Assembly: GCA_963751775.1 (NCBI GenBank)
Contig: CAVVVW010000003.1
Coordinates: forward strand, 1-64,000
DNA length: 64,000 nucleotides
Source: CADEEN01 sp963751775
GTDB lineage: Bacteria; Pseudomonadota; Gammaproteobacteria; Burkholderiales; Burkholderiaceae_C
Direction of reading: 5' to 3'
Below are positions 45,987-54,573 of the stretch, in pieces. The translations under genes were made by a program, and so were the position numbers. Under the pieces are notes generated by a model that made no database searches, was not told where the DNA came from, and saw only the letters and a program-made list of their open reading frames with translations. Numbering within the stretch: position 1 is the first letter of the stretch; each line of letters starts with the position of its first letter.

Positions 45987-46471
45987 CGCCGGACGACGAC
46001 AGGCCCGAGGGTTTTCGGCGCGTGGCAGCGGCGCTGGCCGAGCGAGGCCACCCGCATGCGCCGCGGTGGCTGGCGGTTGCCGCACGCACCTCGCAGGAAG
46101 CGGCCGATGCGCTCGGTGTCGGCATCGGCCAGATCGCCAAGAGCGTGATCTTTCGCCGCAAGAGCGACGAGCGCGCGGTGCTGGTCGTGACCTCGGGCGA
46201 CCGCCGCGTCGACGAAAGGAAGGTCGCTGCGATCACCGGCGCGCTGGGCCGCGCCGACGCCGATTTCGTCAAGGCGCGAACGGGCTTCTCGATCGGCGGC
46301 GTGGCGCCGCTGGCGCACACCGAACCGCCGTTCACGCTGATCGACCGCGAGCTGTTCCGCTTCGCCGAAATCTGGGCCGCGGCGGGGCATCCCAACGCGG
46401 TGTTCAGGCTTGCGCCCGCCGAACTCGAACGCCTGACCGGCGCGGCGGTGGCCGACGTGGTACAGACCTGA
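45983..46471 (+). CDS. YbaK/EbsC-family aminoacyl-tRNA deacylase-like protein
   Basis: 162 residues, intact, from a GTG at 45983 overlapping the lyase stop. YbaK fold with the catalytic-lysine motif GQIAKSVIFRRKS, GDRRVDERKVAAITG, and TGFSIGGVAPLAH. The family removes amino acids wrongly loaded onto tRNA, most often Cys or Ser from tRNA-Pro. Probably not functionally tied to leucine breakdown. Confidence 0.87.
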   Translation: MTPDDDRPEGFRRVAAALAERGHPHAPRWLAVAARTSQEAADALGVGIGQIAKSVIFRRKSDERAVLVVTSGDRRVDERKVAAITGALGRADADFVKARTGFSIGGVAPLAHTEPPFTLIDRELFRFAEIWAAAGHPNAVFRLAPAELERLTGAAVADVVQT

Positions 46472-46476
46472 GTGCC

Positions 46477-46683
46477 ATGCTGCCGAGCCCGTGCCGCAAT
46501 GTCTGCGTGATGCACGAACCCAGCGGCCACTGCATCGGCTGCGGCCGCACGATCGACGAGATCGCGCTCTGGTCGCTGCTCGACGACGACGACAGGCGTG
46601 CGGTGTGGGCCATGTTGCCGGCGCGTCTGGCGCGACTGCCGCCCGGGGCCGCGGCAGCCGCAGCGAAGACCCCGGAGCGGTAA
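46477..46683 (+). CDS. DUF1289 small Cys-rich protein
   Basis: 68 residues. The DUF1289 cysteine pattern is CRNVCVMHEPSGHCIGCGRT followed by a glutamate/tryptophan helix (DEIALWSLLDD). It may bind a metal. It follows the ybaK-like gene by 5 bases, a common pairing in proteobacteria. Confidence 0.85.
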   Translation: MLPSPCRNVCVMHEPSGHCIGCGRTIDEIALWSLLDDDDRRAVWAMLPARLARLPPGAAAAAAKTPER

Positions 46684-46747
46684 AAGTTGGCCCGCAGAAG
46701 TGCGGCCAACCGGCGCATACTGGGCTTCCTCACACAAGTCTGCCTCC

Positions 46748-46969
46748 ATGGAAGCAACCAGGATAGTCCGACACCAGTCCTACGAGCTGATCTGCAGCGC
46801 CAAGGCCGTCGACGGCGGCAAGTTCGTGCCGACGCTGATCTTGTCCAAACAGGCCTGGCCACGACGGCCGCGCGTGATTGCCGTGCCGCGCGGCGACTAC
46901 CTGTCGGAGGAAGTCGCCATCGACGCCGCCCAGACCCAGGGCGTCGAGTGGATCCAGAACTACGGCTAG
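46748..46969 (+). CDS. Small conserved hypothetical protein
   Basis: 73 residues, intact. MEATRIVRHQSYELICSAKA begins a compact alpha/beta protein ending GVEWIQNYG. Codon use is like that of its neighbours and the start is well placed, 64 bases after the DUF1289 gene. The function is unknown; similar short proteins are common in Burkholderiales, as far as I recall. Confidence 0.65.
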   Translation: MEATRIVRHQSYELICSAKAVDGGKFVPTLILSKQAWPRRPRVIAVPRGDYLSEEVAIDAAQTQGVEWIQNYG

Positions 46970-47002
46970 CCGTCGGCGCGCGCCCCAGGCGGCCTGCGTT
47001 CC

Positions 47003-47766
47003 ATGTCCGGCCCCACCATCGCCGAGAACTGCCATGCCTGCAATCGCGTGCTGACGCCGCTGCCATCGCCGACCTGGCGCCCACGGGCGCGCTGCGCGCG
47101 GCCATCAACTTCGGCAACCCGGTGCTGGCCCGGCGCGACGCCGACGCGCCGGGCGGCATCTCGGCCGACCTGGCGCGCGAACTGGCGCGCCGGCTGGGCG
47201 TGCCCGTCAAGTTCGTGGCCTACGACTCGGCGGGCAAGGTGGTGCAGGGGCTGGAGGTCGACGAAGCCTGGGACGTGTGTTTCCTGGCCATCGACCCGCT
47301 GCGAGCGCAGACGATCACTTTCACCAGCCCGTACGTCGTGATCGAGGGCGTGTACATGGTCGGTGGCGGCTCGCCGCTGCGCACCCAGAGCGAGGTCGAT
47401 CGCGCCGGCCAACGCGTGGGCGTTGTCGTCGGCAGCGCCTATGACCTGTTCCTGACGCGGGCGCTGAAACACGCGACGATCGTGCGCGCGACGGAGATCG
47501 GCGCGGTGATGGCGCTGTGGGACGGCGGCGAACTCGATGTCGTCGCCGGCGTCAAGCCACAGCTCGCGGCAATGTCTGCGCGCCGGCCCGGTACACGCCT
47601 GCTGCCCGAACCGTTCATGGCCATCAACCAGGCGATGGGCCTGCCTGCCGGCCGCGAGGCGGGCGCGCGATATCTGTGTGCCTTCGTCGACGAGATGAAG
47701 GCCGGCGGCTTCGTCGCCGAGGCCTTCGCGCGCAACCGCATCGAGGGGGCGTCGATGGCGCCGTGA
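47003..47766 (+). CDS. Family-3 extracellular solute-binding-like protein, one frameshift
   Basis: About 250 residues. LAPTGALRAAINFGNPVLA, LARELARRLGVPVKFVAYDS and AWDVCFLAIDPLRAQTITFT are typical of amino-acid-binding proteins of ABC transporters. An indel near 47055 obscures the start; ATG 47003 or 47033 are both possible, and neither gives a signal peptide. It may therefore act inside the cell or be a solitary receptor. No permease genes are near. Confidence 0.75.
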
Positions 47767-47800
47767 GGCGGCGCGGCGCCGCGGCATAAACTGCCGCTCC

Positions 47801-48904
47801 ATGCCAGAGTCCCTCACGCGCCGGGTGCCCATCGAGCTGGGTGAGCGCAGCTACACGATCCACATCGGCAGCGGGCTGCTCGACGATCCGGCGTCATGGG
47901 CCGGCCTGCCGGCATCGGCCGATGCGCTGGTGGTCAGCAACACGACGGTGGCGCCGCTGTACGCCGAGCGCCTGGCCACGGCGTTGCGGTCGCAGCACCG
48001 ACGCGTGCTGCGGCTGATGCTGCCCGACGGCGAGCAATACAAGAACTGGGACACGCTCGATCTGGTGTTCGACAAGCTGCTGGCCGAAGGCTGCGATCGC
48101 AAGACCGTGCTCTACGCGCTGGGTGGCGGTGTGGTCGGCGACACGGCGGGCTTTGCCGCGGCCTGCTACATGCGTGGCGTGCCGCTGGTGCAGGTACCCA
48201 CGACCTTGCTCGCGCAGGTGGACTCGTCGGTCGGCGGCAAGACCGCGATCAACCACCCGCGCGGCAAGAACATGGTCGGCGCGTTCTACCAGCCGGTGCG
48301 CGTGGTCTGCGACCTCGACCTGCTCGACACCCTGCCCGAGCGCGAGCTCTCGGCCGGCCTGGCCGAAGTCATCAAGCATGGCCTGATCGCCGACCGCGTG
48401 TTCTTCGACTGGATCGAGGCCCACATCGACGCGCTGCGTGCGCGCGACAAGCCCGCGCTGGCCCACGCCGTGCAACGCTCGTGCGAGATCAAGGCCGGCG
48501 TGGTGTCGCGCGACGAACGCGAAGGCGGCCTGCGCGCGATGCTGAATTTCGGCCACACCTTCGGCCACGCGATCGAGGCCGGCCTGGGCTACGGCGCCTG
48601 GCTGCACGGCGAGGCGGTGGGTTGCGGCATGCTGCTGGCGGCCGACCTGTCGGCACGCCTGGGCCGCGTCGAGCCCGGCCTGGTGCCGCGCCTCGAACGC
48701 CTCGTCGCACGCGCCGGATTGCCGGCCCAGGCGCCGCCGCTGTCGGCGCTGCCGATCGAGCGCTGGATGCAACTGATGCGCATCGACAAGAAGGCCGAGG
48801 CGGGCCAGATCCGCTTCGTCGTGCTCGACGGCATCGGCCGCGCCGCGCTGTGCCCTGCGCCCGATACGCTGGTGCACGCGGTGATCGCCGCGCATGCGGG
48901 CTAG
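47801..48904 (+). CDS. aroB: 3-dehydroquinate synthase
   Basis: Intact, 367 residues. NAD-site GGGVVGDTAGFAAACYMRG, VPTTLLAQVDSSVGGKTAIN, the zinc ligands in GLAEVIKHGL, NFGHTFGHAIEAG and LHGEAVGCGM. Second step of the shikimate pathway in the cytoplasm. Its last 21 codons are almost exactly repeated at 54448-54510, where they end in a different stop codon. Confidence 0.97.
   Translation: MPESLTRRVPIELGERSYTIHIGSGLLDDPASWAGLPASADALVVSNTTVAPLYAERLATALRSQHRRVLRLMLPDGEQYKNWDTLDLVFDKLLAEGCDRKTVLYALGGGVVGDTAGFAAACYMRGVPLVQVPTTLLAQVDSSVGGKTAINHPRGKNMVGAFYQPVRVVCDLDLLDTLPERELSAGLAEVIKHGLIADRVFFDWIEAHIDALRARDKPALAHAVQRSCEIKAGVVSRDEREGGLRAMLNFGHTFGHAIEAGLGYGAWLHGEAVGCGMLLAADLSARLGRVEPGLVPRLERLVARAGLPAQAPPLSALPIERWMQLMRIDKKAEAGQIRFVVLDGIGRAALCPAPDTLVHAVIAAHAG
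48837..48899 (+). repeat. Direct repeat, left copy (aroB 3' end)
   Basis: 63 bases shared with 54448-54510 in the same orientation; the first 40 bases are identical and only a handful of the rest differ. The two copies bound a 5.6-kb block of signalling genes. Confidence 0.85.
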
Positions 48905-48909
48905 GGTCC

Positions 48910-48936
48910 GTTCGCACTGCCGTCTGTAGTGTGAAC
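48910..48936. repeat. Imperfect hairpin just after aroB
   Basis: GTTCGCACT, a 9-base loop, then AGTGTGAAC; one mismatch in nine pairs. It starts 6 bases after the aroB stop. There is no T-run, so it is at best a weak terminator. Confidence 0.35.
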
Positions 48937-49007
48937 AGGCCCCCGGGCAATCGAAGATCGGCTGGCGCGTGCCTGTTAGCGCGGGCGCCGGCAACCATCG
49001 GTAGCGG

Positions 49008-49481
49008 CTACTTCTTCGCTGCCTCCATCGCCGGGTGGAAGGTGGTGGCGGTCGGGCCCATCCCCGTAATCTGCACCACCACGCCTTCTTCCTTGATCAC
49101 CGAGTAGTGATTGATGTTCGCCGGTTCGGTGTGGTAACTCCCGGCGGGCAAGGCCTTGAGCCTGGCCGGGTCGAGCTTGTCGCCGTAGCCGACATACCAG
49201 GTGCCAGAGATGACGGTGTAGGTCCGGTTGTCGGGGTGGGAGTGCGACTGGGACACGCTGTTCGCGGGAAACTTCACCCGCTCGACGTACGGACCGGGTT
49301 GGCGCGAGTCACCGATCAGCGGGGCGATCTCATGGCCGGGCACGCGACCCGGCCGCCACTTCAGTTCTTCGATGGTGACCCTGATGGCACCATCGGGCAG
49401 GTCGTCCGCAGCCCAGACGCTCATCACGGCAAAGCCCAATGCCAGCCCTGCCAGCCGCTTGATATTGCAATTTGATCTCAT
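49008..49481 (-). CDS. Exported cupin-domain protein
   Basis: 157 residues, intact. Signal peptide (RLAGLALGFAVMSVWA), then one cupin: motif 1 in SQSHSHPDNRTYTVISGTWY with two metal histidines, motif 2 around HTEPANINHYSVI. A periplasmic metal-dependent sensor or enzyme. It lies after the haem-protein gene on the same strand and may be co-transcribed with it. Confidence 0.87.
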   Translation of the reverse strand: MRSNCNIKRLAGLALGFAVMSVWAADDLPDGAIRVTIEELKWRPGRVPGHEIAPLIGDSRQPGPYVERVKFPANSVSQSHSHPDNRTYTVISGTWYVGYGDKLDPARLKALPAGSYHTEPANINHYSVIKEEGVVVQITGMGPTATTFHPAMEAAKK

Positions 49482-49527
49482 CGTCGTCTCCTTGTGGTGA
49501 AGTCAAGTGTCGTGCCTCATGTCGAGC

Positions 49528-50094
49528 TCATTTGGGTGGCGTCGTGAAGAGTGCAATGCGCTTGAATACCGCGCTGGCGTTGACGAAGGCGATCTTTTCA
49601 GCGACGTGACAGGCCATGCATGCCAGGCGCGTGTTCTGGAATTCCACGCGCGCCTGAACGCTGTTCTTCGCCGACAGGGCCTCATGCAGGGAGCGATACA
49701 CACCGCTGTCGAGGAAGATTCCCTCCAGGTTCTGCGTGCGCGTCGGCCGCTTGATCGCCGCGACGATCATCCGGCCGCGGATCTTCTCCAACTGGTAGAT
49801 CCCCATGTCCCAGTTTTCCTGCTCGATCGCGGCATGCAGCTCTTCCAGCCGGTGCGCGATGTCCTGCATTTCCAGGTCGCCCGCACCGGCCCACAACTCG
49901 ATTCGACGCAGCCGCTCGGCATCGTCGTTCGCATCGCGAAGCCAGTTTCGCGACGGCGCCTTTGTCTGCTTGGCCAACTCGCTGTCGGCCTTTGGAAATC
50001 GTGGCGCGATGCCGGTTGCCGGCACGACGCTGACCTGCGCCGCCGCGATGGCTGAAAACAAGATCACAGCCAGCATAAGAAAGGATTTCGTCAC
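49528..50094 (-). CDS. Exported monohaem cytochrome-like protein (CMACH near C-terminus)
   Basis: 188 residues from GTG 50094 (or 182 from ATG 50076). Signal peptide LMLAVILFSAIAAAQ, an all-helical body (RLEELHAAIEQENWDMGIYQ), and one haem site, LACMACHVAEK, about 25 residues from the end. The layout matches cytochrome c'-like four-helix haem proteins, which bind gases or act as electron carriers. It is divergent from the response-regulator gene. Confidence 0.75.
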   Translation of the reverse strand: MTKSFLMLAVILFSAIAAAQVSVVPATGIAPRFPKADSELAKQTKAPSRNWLRDANDDAERLRRIELWAGAGDLEMQDIAHRLEELHAAIEQENWDMGIYQLEKIRGRMIVAAIKRPTRTQNLEGIFLDSGVYRSLHEALSAKNSVQARVEFQNTRLACMACHVAEKIAFVNASAVFKRIALFTTPPK

Positions 50095-50249
50095 ACTGGC
50101 CACTCCTGTCAACGACGATCGGCGTGAGATCGACCTGTGGCGAGTGTCGATGCACCAAAGCGTCGAGGAAATGGTCCCCACGGGCTAGCCCGAAAGGGCC
50201 GGTTGCGTGGTCGCTGCGACAGGTAGACTGGCCACAAAGGCGGGCCCGA

Positions 50250-50927
50250 ATGAAGATCCTCGTCGTCGACGATCACCCGCTGGTCCGCGAGGCGATGGCC
50301 CAGCTTGTCGGACAGTTGCGCGGCGCGGTCGAGGTGCTGCAGGCCCAGGACTGCCACAGTGCGCTGGCAATCGCGCGTGCGCATCCCGACCTCGACCTCG
50401 TATTGTTGGACCTGCACCTGCCGGGGCTGCAGGGCATTCCGGCGCTGCAGCGCTTTCGCAGTGAACATCCGAGCGCACCGGTGGTGGTGGTGTCGGCCTT
50501 CCGTGACCGCGACACCGTGACCGAGGTGATGAGCCACGGCGCGGTCGGATTCATCCCGAAGTCCTCTGGTCGCGAAACGATCGTCAATGCCTTGCGCCTG
50601 GTGCTCGCCGGGTCGGTGTACGTACCACCCGAGGCGGCGCTGCGTCAGGACCCGGCCGAAGAGCCACTGGCCCCGGGCATGAAGGGTCGTCTTACGTCAG
50701 CCGCCGAACTAGGGCTGACACCGCGTCAGGGCCAAGTGCTGGCGTTGGTGATGAAGGGTCGTGCCAACAAGGAGATCTGTCGCGATCTCGGTCTGGCCGA
50801 GCGTACGGTGAAGGCGCACCTGACCGCCGTGCTGAACACGTTGAAGGCGACCAGCCGCACTCAGGCCGTGATTGCCGCCAACCGGCTCGGTCTGGACGCC
50901 GAAGGCTTATTGGCGCCAAGCGAGTAG
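50250..50927 (+). CDS. LuxR/NarL-family response regulator
   Basis: 225 residues, intact. Receiver domain with DDHPLVREAM acidic pocket, phospho-acceptor in LVLLDLHLPGLQG and the lysine in GFIPKSSG; then a LuxR helix-turn-helix, LTPRQGQVLALVMKGRANKE followed by ERTVKAHLTAVL. It should bind DNA when phosphorylated, most likely by the kinase encoded convergently 5 bases away. Confidence 0.93.
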   Translation: MKILVVDDHPLVREAMAQLVGQLRGAVEVLQAQDCHSALAIARAHPDLDLVLLDLHLPGLQGIPALQRFRSEHPSAPVVVVSAFRDRDTVTEVMSHGAVGFIPKSSGRETIVNALRLVLAGSVYVPPEAALRQDPAEEPLAPGMKGRLTSAAELGLTPRQGQVLALVMKGRANKEICRDLGLAERTVKAHLTAVLNTLKATSRTQAVIAANRLGLDAEGLLAPSE

Positions 50928-50932
50928 CGCAC

Positions 50933-53194
50933 CTATGCGCCTGCTGCGCGGCCGCCCGCAACGTGCAGCATCAGTGCGCGCAGGCGGGCGACGTTGAGCG
51001 GCTTGTGCAGTAGGTGCAGACCCGCCGACGTCGTCGCCAGGCGCAATTCGCTCGACGCGTCGGCGCTGAGGATCAGCGCTGGGATGGGGCTGCCGGTAAG
51101 TTCGCGCACACGCTGAATGACGGCCGTGCCCAAATCGGTACCGCCGAGGTGGTAGTCGCAGATGATCAGCTGCGGCGGCGGCGCGTCGACCACCCACCGC
51201 ACCGCGGCAGCGGCGCTGCCGGCAGAGCTGACGCCGCAGCCCCATTGAACGAGCAGGCCCTCGATGGCTTCGAGCGCCGCCGGGTCGTCGTCTATCAGCA
51301 GCACCGACAGGCCTTCGAACCGCGCCGGTGCCAGCAACTGCGACAGCAGCGTTTCGGCGTTGGGCGCAGCGTGTGCCGGTGGCGCTTCGACGGCAAATAC
51401 CGAACCACGGCCGGGTGCGGAGCGCATGGACACGGACAGGCCGAGCAGCTTGACCAAGCGCTCGACGATGGCCAGGCCCAGCCCCAGTCCTTTGCCCTGC
51501 TCGCCTGGCAGACCGGGCACCTGGTAGAACTCCTCGAAGACATGGCGCTGCTGTTGCGCGCTGATACCGACGCCGGTGTCCCAGACCTCGATGCGCACCT
51601 GCGTGCCACGAACACGCGCAGCCAGGATCGCGCCGCCCTGCACCGTGTAGCGGATCGCGTTGGCACACAGGTTGAGCAGAATGCGCTCGAGCAGCATGGG
51701 GTCGGTTCGCACCCACAGCGCGGTCGGGCGAATGCGCAAGCGCAGGCCCTTTTCCTGTGCGGCGGGCGAAAAGGCGTGCTCGATGCGGTCGAACAAGGGC
51801 TGCAGTGCGAATTCGGTCGGCTGCGGTGCGACGACACCTGCGTCGAGTTTGGAAATGTCCAGCAAGGCCTCAATCAGGTCGGACACGGCTGCACTGCAGG
51901 CTGCCACCTTTCCGATCAGACGCGTGCGGGCGTCTTCGTCCGCCGAGGCCTGCAACTGGGCCACGAACAGGCCGAGCGCATGCACGGGCTGTCGCAGGTC
52001 GTGGCTTGCTGCAGCCAGGAAACGCGCCTTCGCACGATTGGCTTGTGCGAGCTCAAGCGTGCGCGCCTCGACCTTGTGCTCCAACCCGGCATACGACTCA
52101 CGCAGCTTGGCCGCCATGCGGTTGAACTGGCCCGCCAGAGCCTCCAACTCATCGCCGGTGCGCACATCGACACGGTCATCGAGATGTCCCTCGCCGATGC
52201 GCTTTGCACCCAATTCGAGCAATCTGATCGGCGCCGTCATGCGCCGTGCCAAGGCCAGACTGACTGCCATTGCCAGAGCGATGCCGACCAGCAGCAGTAC
52301 CGCCGTGCGTATGGCCGATTGCAGCAGCGGCGCAAACGCCTCGCTCAGTGGCTGTTCGACGATCAGCTGCCAACCGAGTGGCTCGATCGGCGCATGGGCC
52401 GCGATCGTGCGCGGACCGGCGTCGACACTGCTGATGACGGTCGGTGCGCCTGGCGCGACGGCACTCGCTTGCGACAACGCGGCACGCACCTGTGGCAGGT
52501 GCGCCAGATTCGTCATGCGCAGCGCCTTGGCCGCATCGGCGTGAACGATCAGGCTGCCTCGCTCGTCGACGACATAGGCCGTTCCGCTGCGGCCGATGCT
52601 GGCTCCTGCGACCACGTCCGAAGCGAACTTGAGATTGATGCTGGCGATGACCAAACCGTCGCCCGGCCGGCTGCCTGCCGCCGCCATTGCGAGATGCGGC
52701 TCCGATTGATGGCGAAAGCTGATGCCGCCGTACCCGGTCGCCTTACCGGAGCGGACCGAGGCCACGGCGGCTTCGGACGAGCGATCGATGTTGCTGCCCA
52801 CCACATCGCGCGCGATGCGCGACACGTGGACACGTTCGATCCCGGCTGCGTCCAGCGCGGCCGCTTCGCTGACAGCGGGTGCGATGCGCAGCAACCTGAG
52901 CAGCTCGATGTGCCGCGCTTCGACGTCGAGCGCGCCATCGCTGCGACCCGATAGCGCAGCGCCTTTGACCTGCAGCTCGACGGCTGAAATGAACTGCTCG
53001 ATGCGCGCCGCTGCGGCCCGGGCCCTTTCGCGCTGCAGTTCGTCGACCAGCGCGCGCGAGTCCTGGTAGGCAAAGTAGGCGCCAATGGCCGCGCTGATGA
53101 ACACGGCCATGCTGAGCAGCAAGCCCAGGACCATCGTGTAGCGGCGCAGAAGGTTGCCGCTGCGTCGCGGGTTGGCGTCGGTGGCCTCAGTCAC
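50933..53194 (-). CDS. Hybrid sensor histidine kinase/response regulator
   Basis: Intact, 753 residues. Membrane helix at about 20-43, a large periplasmic Cache-like sensor domain (IGRSGTAYVVDERGSLIVHAD), a second helix near 290-308, HAMP, then the phospho-acceptor histidine in AAASHDLRQPVHALGLFVAQ. ATPase boxes: NLCANAIRYT, DTGVGIS and GKGLGLGLAIVERL. A C-terminal receiver has LLIDDDP and LIICDYHLGG. It follows the binding-protein gene by 22 bases on the same strand, which suggests a shared signal. Confidence 0.95.
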   Translation of the reverse strand: MTEATDANPRRSGNLLRRYTMVLGLLLSMAVFISAAIGAYFAYQDSRALVDELQRERARAAAARIEQFISAVELQVKGAALSGRSDGALDVEARHIELLRLLRIAPAVSEAAALDAAGIERVHVSRIARDVVGSNIDRSSEAAVASVRSGKATGYGGISFRHQSEPHLAMAAAGSRPGDGLVIASINLKFASDVVAGASIGRSGTAYVVDERGSLIVHADAAKALRMTNLAHLPQVRAALSQASAVAPGAPTVISSVDAGPRTIAAHAPIEPLGWQLIVEQPLSEAFAPLLQSAIRTAVLLLVGIALAMAVSLALARRMTAPIRLLELGAKRIGEGHLDDRVDVRTGDELEALAGQFNRMAAKLRESYAGLEHKVEARTLELAQANRAKARFLAAASHDLRQPVHALGLFVAQLQASADEDARTRLIGKVAACSAAVSDLIEALLDISKLDAGVVAPQPTEFALQPLFDRIEHAFSPAAQEKGLRLRIRPTALWVRTDPMLLERILLNLCANAIRYTVQGGAILAARVRGTQVRIEVWDTGVGISAQQQRHVFEEFYQVPGLPGEQGKGLGLGLAIVERLVKLLGLSVSMRSAPGRGSVFAVEAPPAHAAPNAETLLSQLLAPARFEGLSVLLIDDDPAALEAIEGLLVQWGCGVSSAGSAAAAVRWVVDAPPPQLIICDYHLGGTDLGTAVIQRVRELTGSPIPALILSADASSELRLATTSAGLHLLHKPLNVARLRALMLHVAGGRAAGA

Positions 53195-53216
53195 GACGAC
53201 GCACTCTGGCCGCGCG

Positions 53217-54194
53217 TCATTCGAGCAGGCGGTCGGCGCGCAGCATCAAGGCCTGCGGCACGGCGACGCCCAAAGCCCTGGCGGCTCTGAGATTGATCAC
53301 CAATTCGACATGCTGTGGCACCTCGACAGCCAGGTCCGCGGGCTTGGCGCCATTGAGAATGCGTGCGACAAAGGTGCCCAGGCGGCGGAAAGACTCACGC
53401 ATGTTGGCGCCGTAGGACAAGAGGTTGCCCCCTTCCGCGAATTGAGCCCAGCCGGAGACGGTCGGAATGCGGTTCCTGGACGACCAGGCTGCGATTCGAG
53501 CGCTGTTGCTGATGATGCTTTGGATCGGAAACATCAGCGCCGCCTCGTGGCGCGCGCTTCTGATCGCCTCCAGTGCCTGCTCGATCTGCGCCGCACCTGC
53601 AACTTCGAAGTACTCGATCTCAAGGCCCACGGCCCTGGCGGCAGCTTCCGACCAATGCCGTTCGGCCTGGTCGCCCGGATGCTGGGCATTGGCCACGATG
53701 GCGATGCGCTTCAAACCCGGCAGCATCGTCTTCAGCAATTCGATTCGCTTGCCGACCAGATCGAGTGCCAGGAACGAAAGGCCCGTCAGGTTGCCGCCGG
53801 GTCGCGCGAAGGTCTCGACGAAGCCGGCCTGCACCGGGTCACCGCTGAAGGCGAACACCACCGGGATGGTCCGGGTCGCCCGATGTACCGCGAAGGCGGG
53901 TGGTCCCAGGGTGACGATGACCTGCGGCTTGCCAGCCACCAAGTCGGCCGCAAGCGCATCTGCGCGCGCAGCCGAATGCTCGCCCCAACGCTCGTCCAGC
54001 AGCAGATTGCGGCCGTCGACATAGCCCAGCTCATGCAGAGCCTGGCGCATGGTGTCGAGCAAGGGCCGACCCTCAGCCAACGTGCCTGCGCCGAGCCAGG
54101 CGACGCGATTCCGTACGGCCTGGGCCGCGGCGGGGCCCAGGCCGACGGCCACGCCCGTTGCCGCGGCAACCAGCAGATCTCGGCGTTTGGTCAC
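53217..54194 (-). CDS. ABC transporter substrate-binding protein (PF04392 type)
   Basis: About 325 residues from GTG 54194, intact. Signal peptide of twin-arginine look (TKRRDLLVAAATG), then the family pattern LHELGYVDGRNLLLDERWGE, PVVFAFSGDPVQAGFVETFARPGGNLTG (two parts of one stretch), and NAQHPGD. PF04392 proteins bind small organic ligands and are often found beside sensor kinases. Here it is probably the periplasmic ligand partner of the hybrid kinase. Confidence 0.87.
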   Translation of the reverse strand: MTKRRDLLVAAATGVAVGLGPAAAQAVRNRVAWLGAGTLAEGRPLLDTMRQALHELGYVDGRNLLLDERWGEHSAARADALAADLVAGKPQVIVTLGPPAFAVHRATRTIPVVFAFSGDPVQAGFVETFARPGGNLTGLSFLALDLVGKRIELLKTMLPGLKRIAIVANAQHPGDQAERHWSEAAARAVGLEIEYFEVAGAAQIEQALEAIRSARHEAALMFPIQSIISNSARIAAWSSRNRIPTVSGWAQFAEGGNLLSYGANMRESFRRLGTFVARILNGAKPADLAVEVPQHVELVINLRAARALGVAVPQALMLRADRLLE

Positions 54195-54327
54195 TGGCTC
54201 TCCCACGGGCCCGACGGGCGATCGACAAGGCAAGCGGGTCCGAGGTACGAACCACCTGGCCGAAGCTTGCCATTTGTCAACAGCCGAGGCGCAGCGATCT
54301 TAGCCGGCGCGTGGAGGGTTGCTGCGC

Positions 54328-54513
54328 TTGCGCTAGGCTTGGTGCACCCAGTCGACTCGAAAGCCCAGGCCCTTGAACGCAATGGCCGCTGGGCTTCGCC
54401 GGTCGGCGCGCTGCGCCGCCACTGTCATGCCGTTGCTGACCCAGGCCGCCGCGCCGCGCTGTGCCCTGCGCCCGATACGCTGGTGCAGGCCGTGATCGCC
54501 GCGCACGCGGCCT
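54328..54513 (+). pseudogene. Chimeric remnant: carbonic-anhydrase leader fused to aroB 3' end
   Basis: From TGCGCTAGGCT at 54328 to GCCGCCGCGCCG at about 54456, the DNA resembles the 5' region of the carbonic anhydrase gene at about 55875-56003. Spacing is nearly the same, and the leader peptide RCAATVMPLLTQAAAP matches RCAVTALPLLSQAAAP. At the shared GCCGCGCCGC it switches to the aroB tail, which continues in frame to a TGA. It reads as a recombination junction and not as a working gene. Confidence 0.6.
54448..54510 (+). repeat. Direct repeat, right copy (aroB 3' end)
   Basis: Partner of 48837-48899. It encodes the same AALCPAPDTLV.AVIAAHA ending as AroB, but the rest of aroB is absent. 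Confidence 0.85.
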
Positions 54514-54573
54514 GAACGCGACGGTTCGGCCGCAGCGGCGTACTTCGCATGCGGGATCGCGCCGACCGGCGGC

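Larger units (their letters stand above)
54195..54573. other. Gene-free stretch containing a chimeric duplication scar
   Basis: No intact gene. The first 130 bases should carry the promoter of the minus-strand binding-protein/kinase pair. The rest holds the degenerate carbonic-anhydrase leader copy and the aroB-end copy described separately. Confidence 0.5.

Noticed and set aside
48910..48936. Rho-independent terminator of aroB
   Set aside because: The stem is imperfect and no T-run follows it.
48905..54516. An integrative element with its own integrase
   Set aside because: The aroB-end repeats are real, but no recombinase, transposase or phage gene lies between them, so only a scar is claimed.
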